Positions 35,987-36,076 of a stretch of DNA of 36,076 bases are shown piece after piece. The notes under the pieces are model-generated. The model searched no databases, was not told where the DNA came from, and saw nothing but the letters and a program-made list of their open reading frames with translations. How positions within the stretch are numbered: position 1 is the first letter of the stretch; every line of letters starts with the position of its first letter. Source of the DNA: CAYLYP01 sp964387795 (GTDB lineage: Bacteria > Bacteroidota > Bacteroidia > Bacteroidales > UBA7960); contig CAYLYP010000026.1 of assembly GCA_964387795.1 (NCBI GenBank), positions 1-36,076 of the forward strand, in the 5' to 3' direction. A program made the position numbers and the translations under genes.

Positions 35987-36076
35987 TAGGGTCTGCTGAA
36001 AAACACTTAACAAGCAGGATACATATCATTTACAATGTCATTTTATCATAATGAGTGCATGGATTTATTTCCTTTG
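35987..36076. mobile_element. Second copy (partial) of the TAGGGTCTGCTGAAAAA element, inverted
   Basis: It starts with the same 17-base terminal repeat. The next 30 or so bases (CACTTAACAAGCAGGATACA...) match the reverse complement of the right end of the 23625-23853 element with few mismatches, then similarity fades. It runs off the window end. Orientation is opposite to the first copy. Confidence 0.7.

Overview
The window looks like chromosomal DNA from a Bacteroidota bacterium, probably a non-flagellated environmental member of the Bacteroidales or Marinilabiliales. Three kinds of evidence support this. Two very large secreted proteins end in type IX secretion (T9SS) C-terminal sorting domains. 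Several genes are preceded by the Bacteroidota promoter TTG-N18-23-TAnnTTTG. The DNA is AT-rich, with few Shine-Dalgarno sequences. No tRNA, rRNA, CRISPR array or complete insertion sequence was recognised. Species cannot be assigned from the sequence alone.

Layout. (1) 1-12202, + strand: a giant repetitive T9SS surface protein, cut by the left edge of the window, then a second T9SS protein built of a beta-propeller, Ig-like domains and FG-GAP repeats. (2) 12415-15395, +: a soluble four-PAS histidine kinase and its NarL-type response regulator. (3) 15953-20833, +: a compact chemosensory operon (CheY-like, CheA, MCP with three HAMP units, CheW) without CheR or CheB. (4) 20998-23579, +: an outer-membrane beta-barrel protein and a glutamine synthetase, each with its own promoter. 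(5) 23625-23853: a 229-bp non-coding element with 17-bp terminal inverted repeats. (6) 32715-23851, - strand: deoC, then a surface-polysaccharide cluster (flippase, sulfotransferase, GT2, secreted SUMF1-fold protein, GT4, GT2, GT2). (7) 33312-35316, +: an RloA/RloB-like ATPase plus TOPRIM pair in which rloB carries an in-frame TAG. (8) 35317-36076: non-coding DNA with a GC-rich 11-bp phased array that reverses polarity midway, and the start of a second copy of the inverted-repeat element in opposite orientation to the first.

How it may fit together (inference). The left two thirds is about sensing and the cell surface: secreted T9SS proteins, a soluble two-component pair and a chemosensory array, in a cell with no flagellar genes in view, so the array may steer gliding, pili or another output. 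The minus-strand cluster would assemble and export a sulfated surface glycan. The two inverted copies of the terminal-repeat element bracket about 12 kb holding the glycan cluster and the RloAB pair, which suggests an accessory island. The points most worth following are the TAG-interrupted rloB, the 11-bp inverted array, the element that supplies the stop codon of a glycosyltransferase, and the secreted SUMF1-fold protein without catalytic cysteines.
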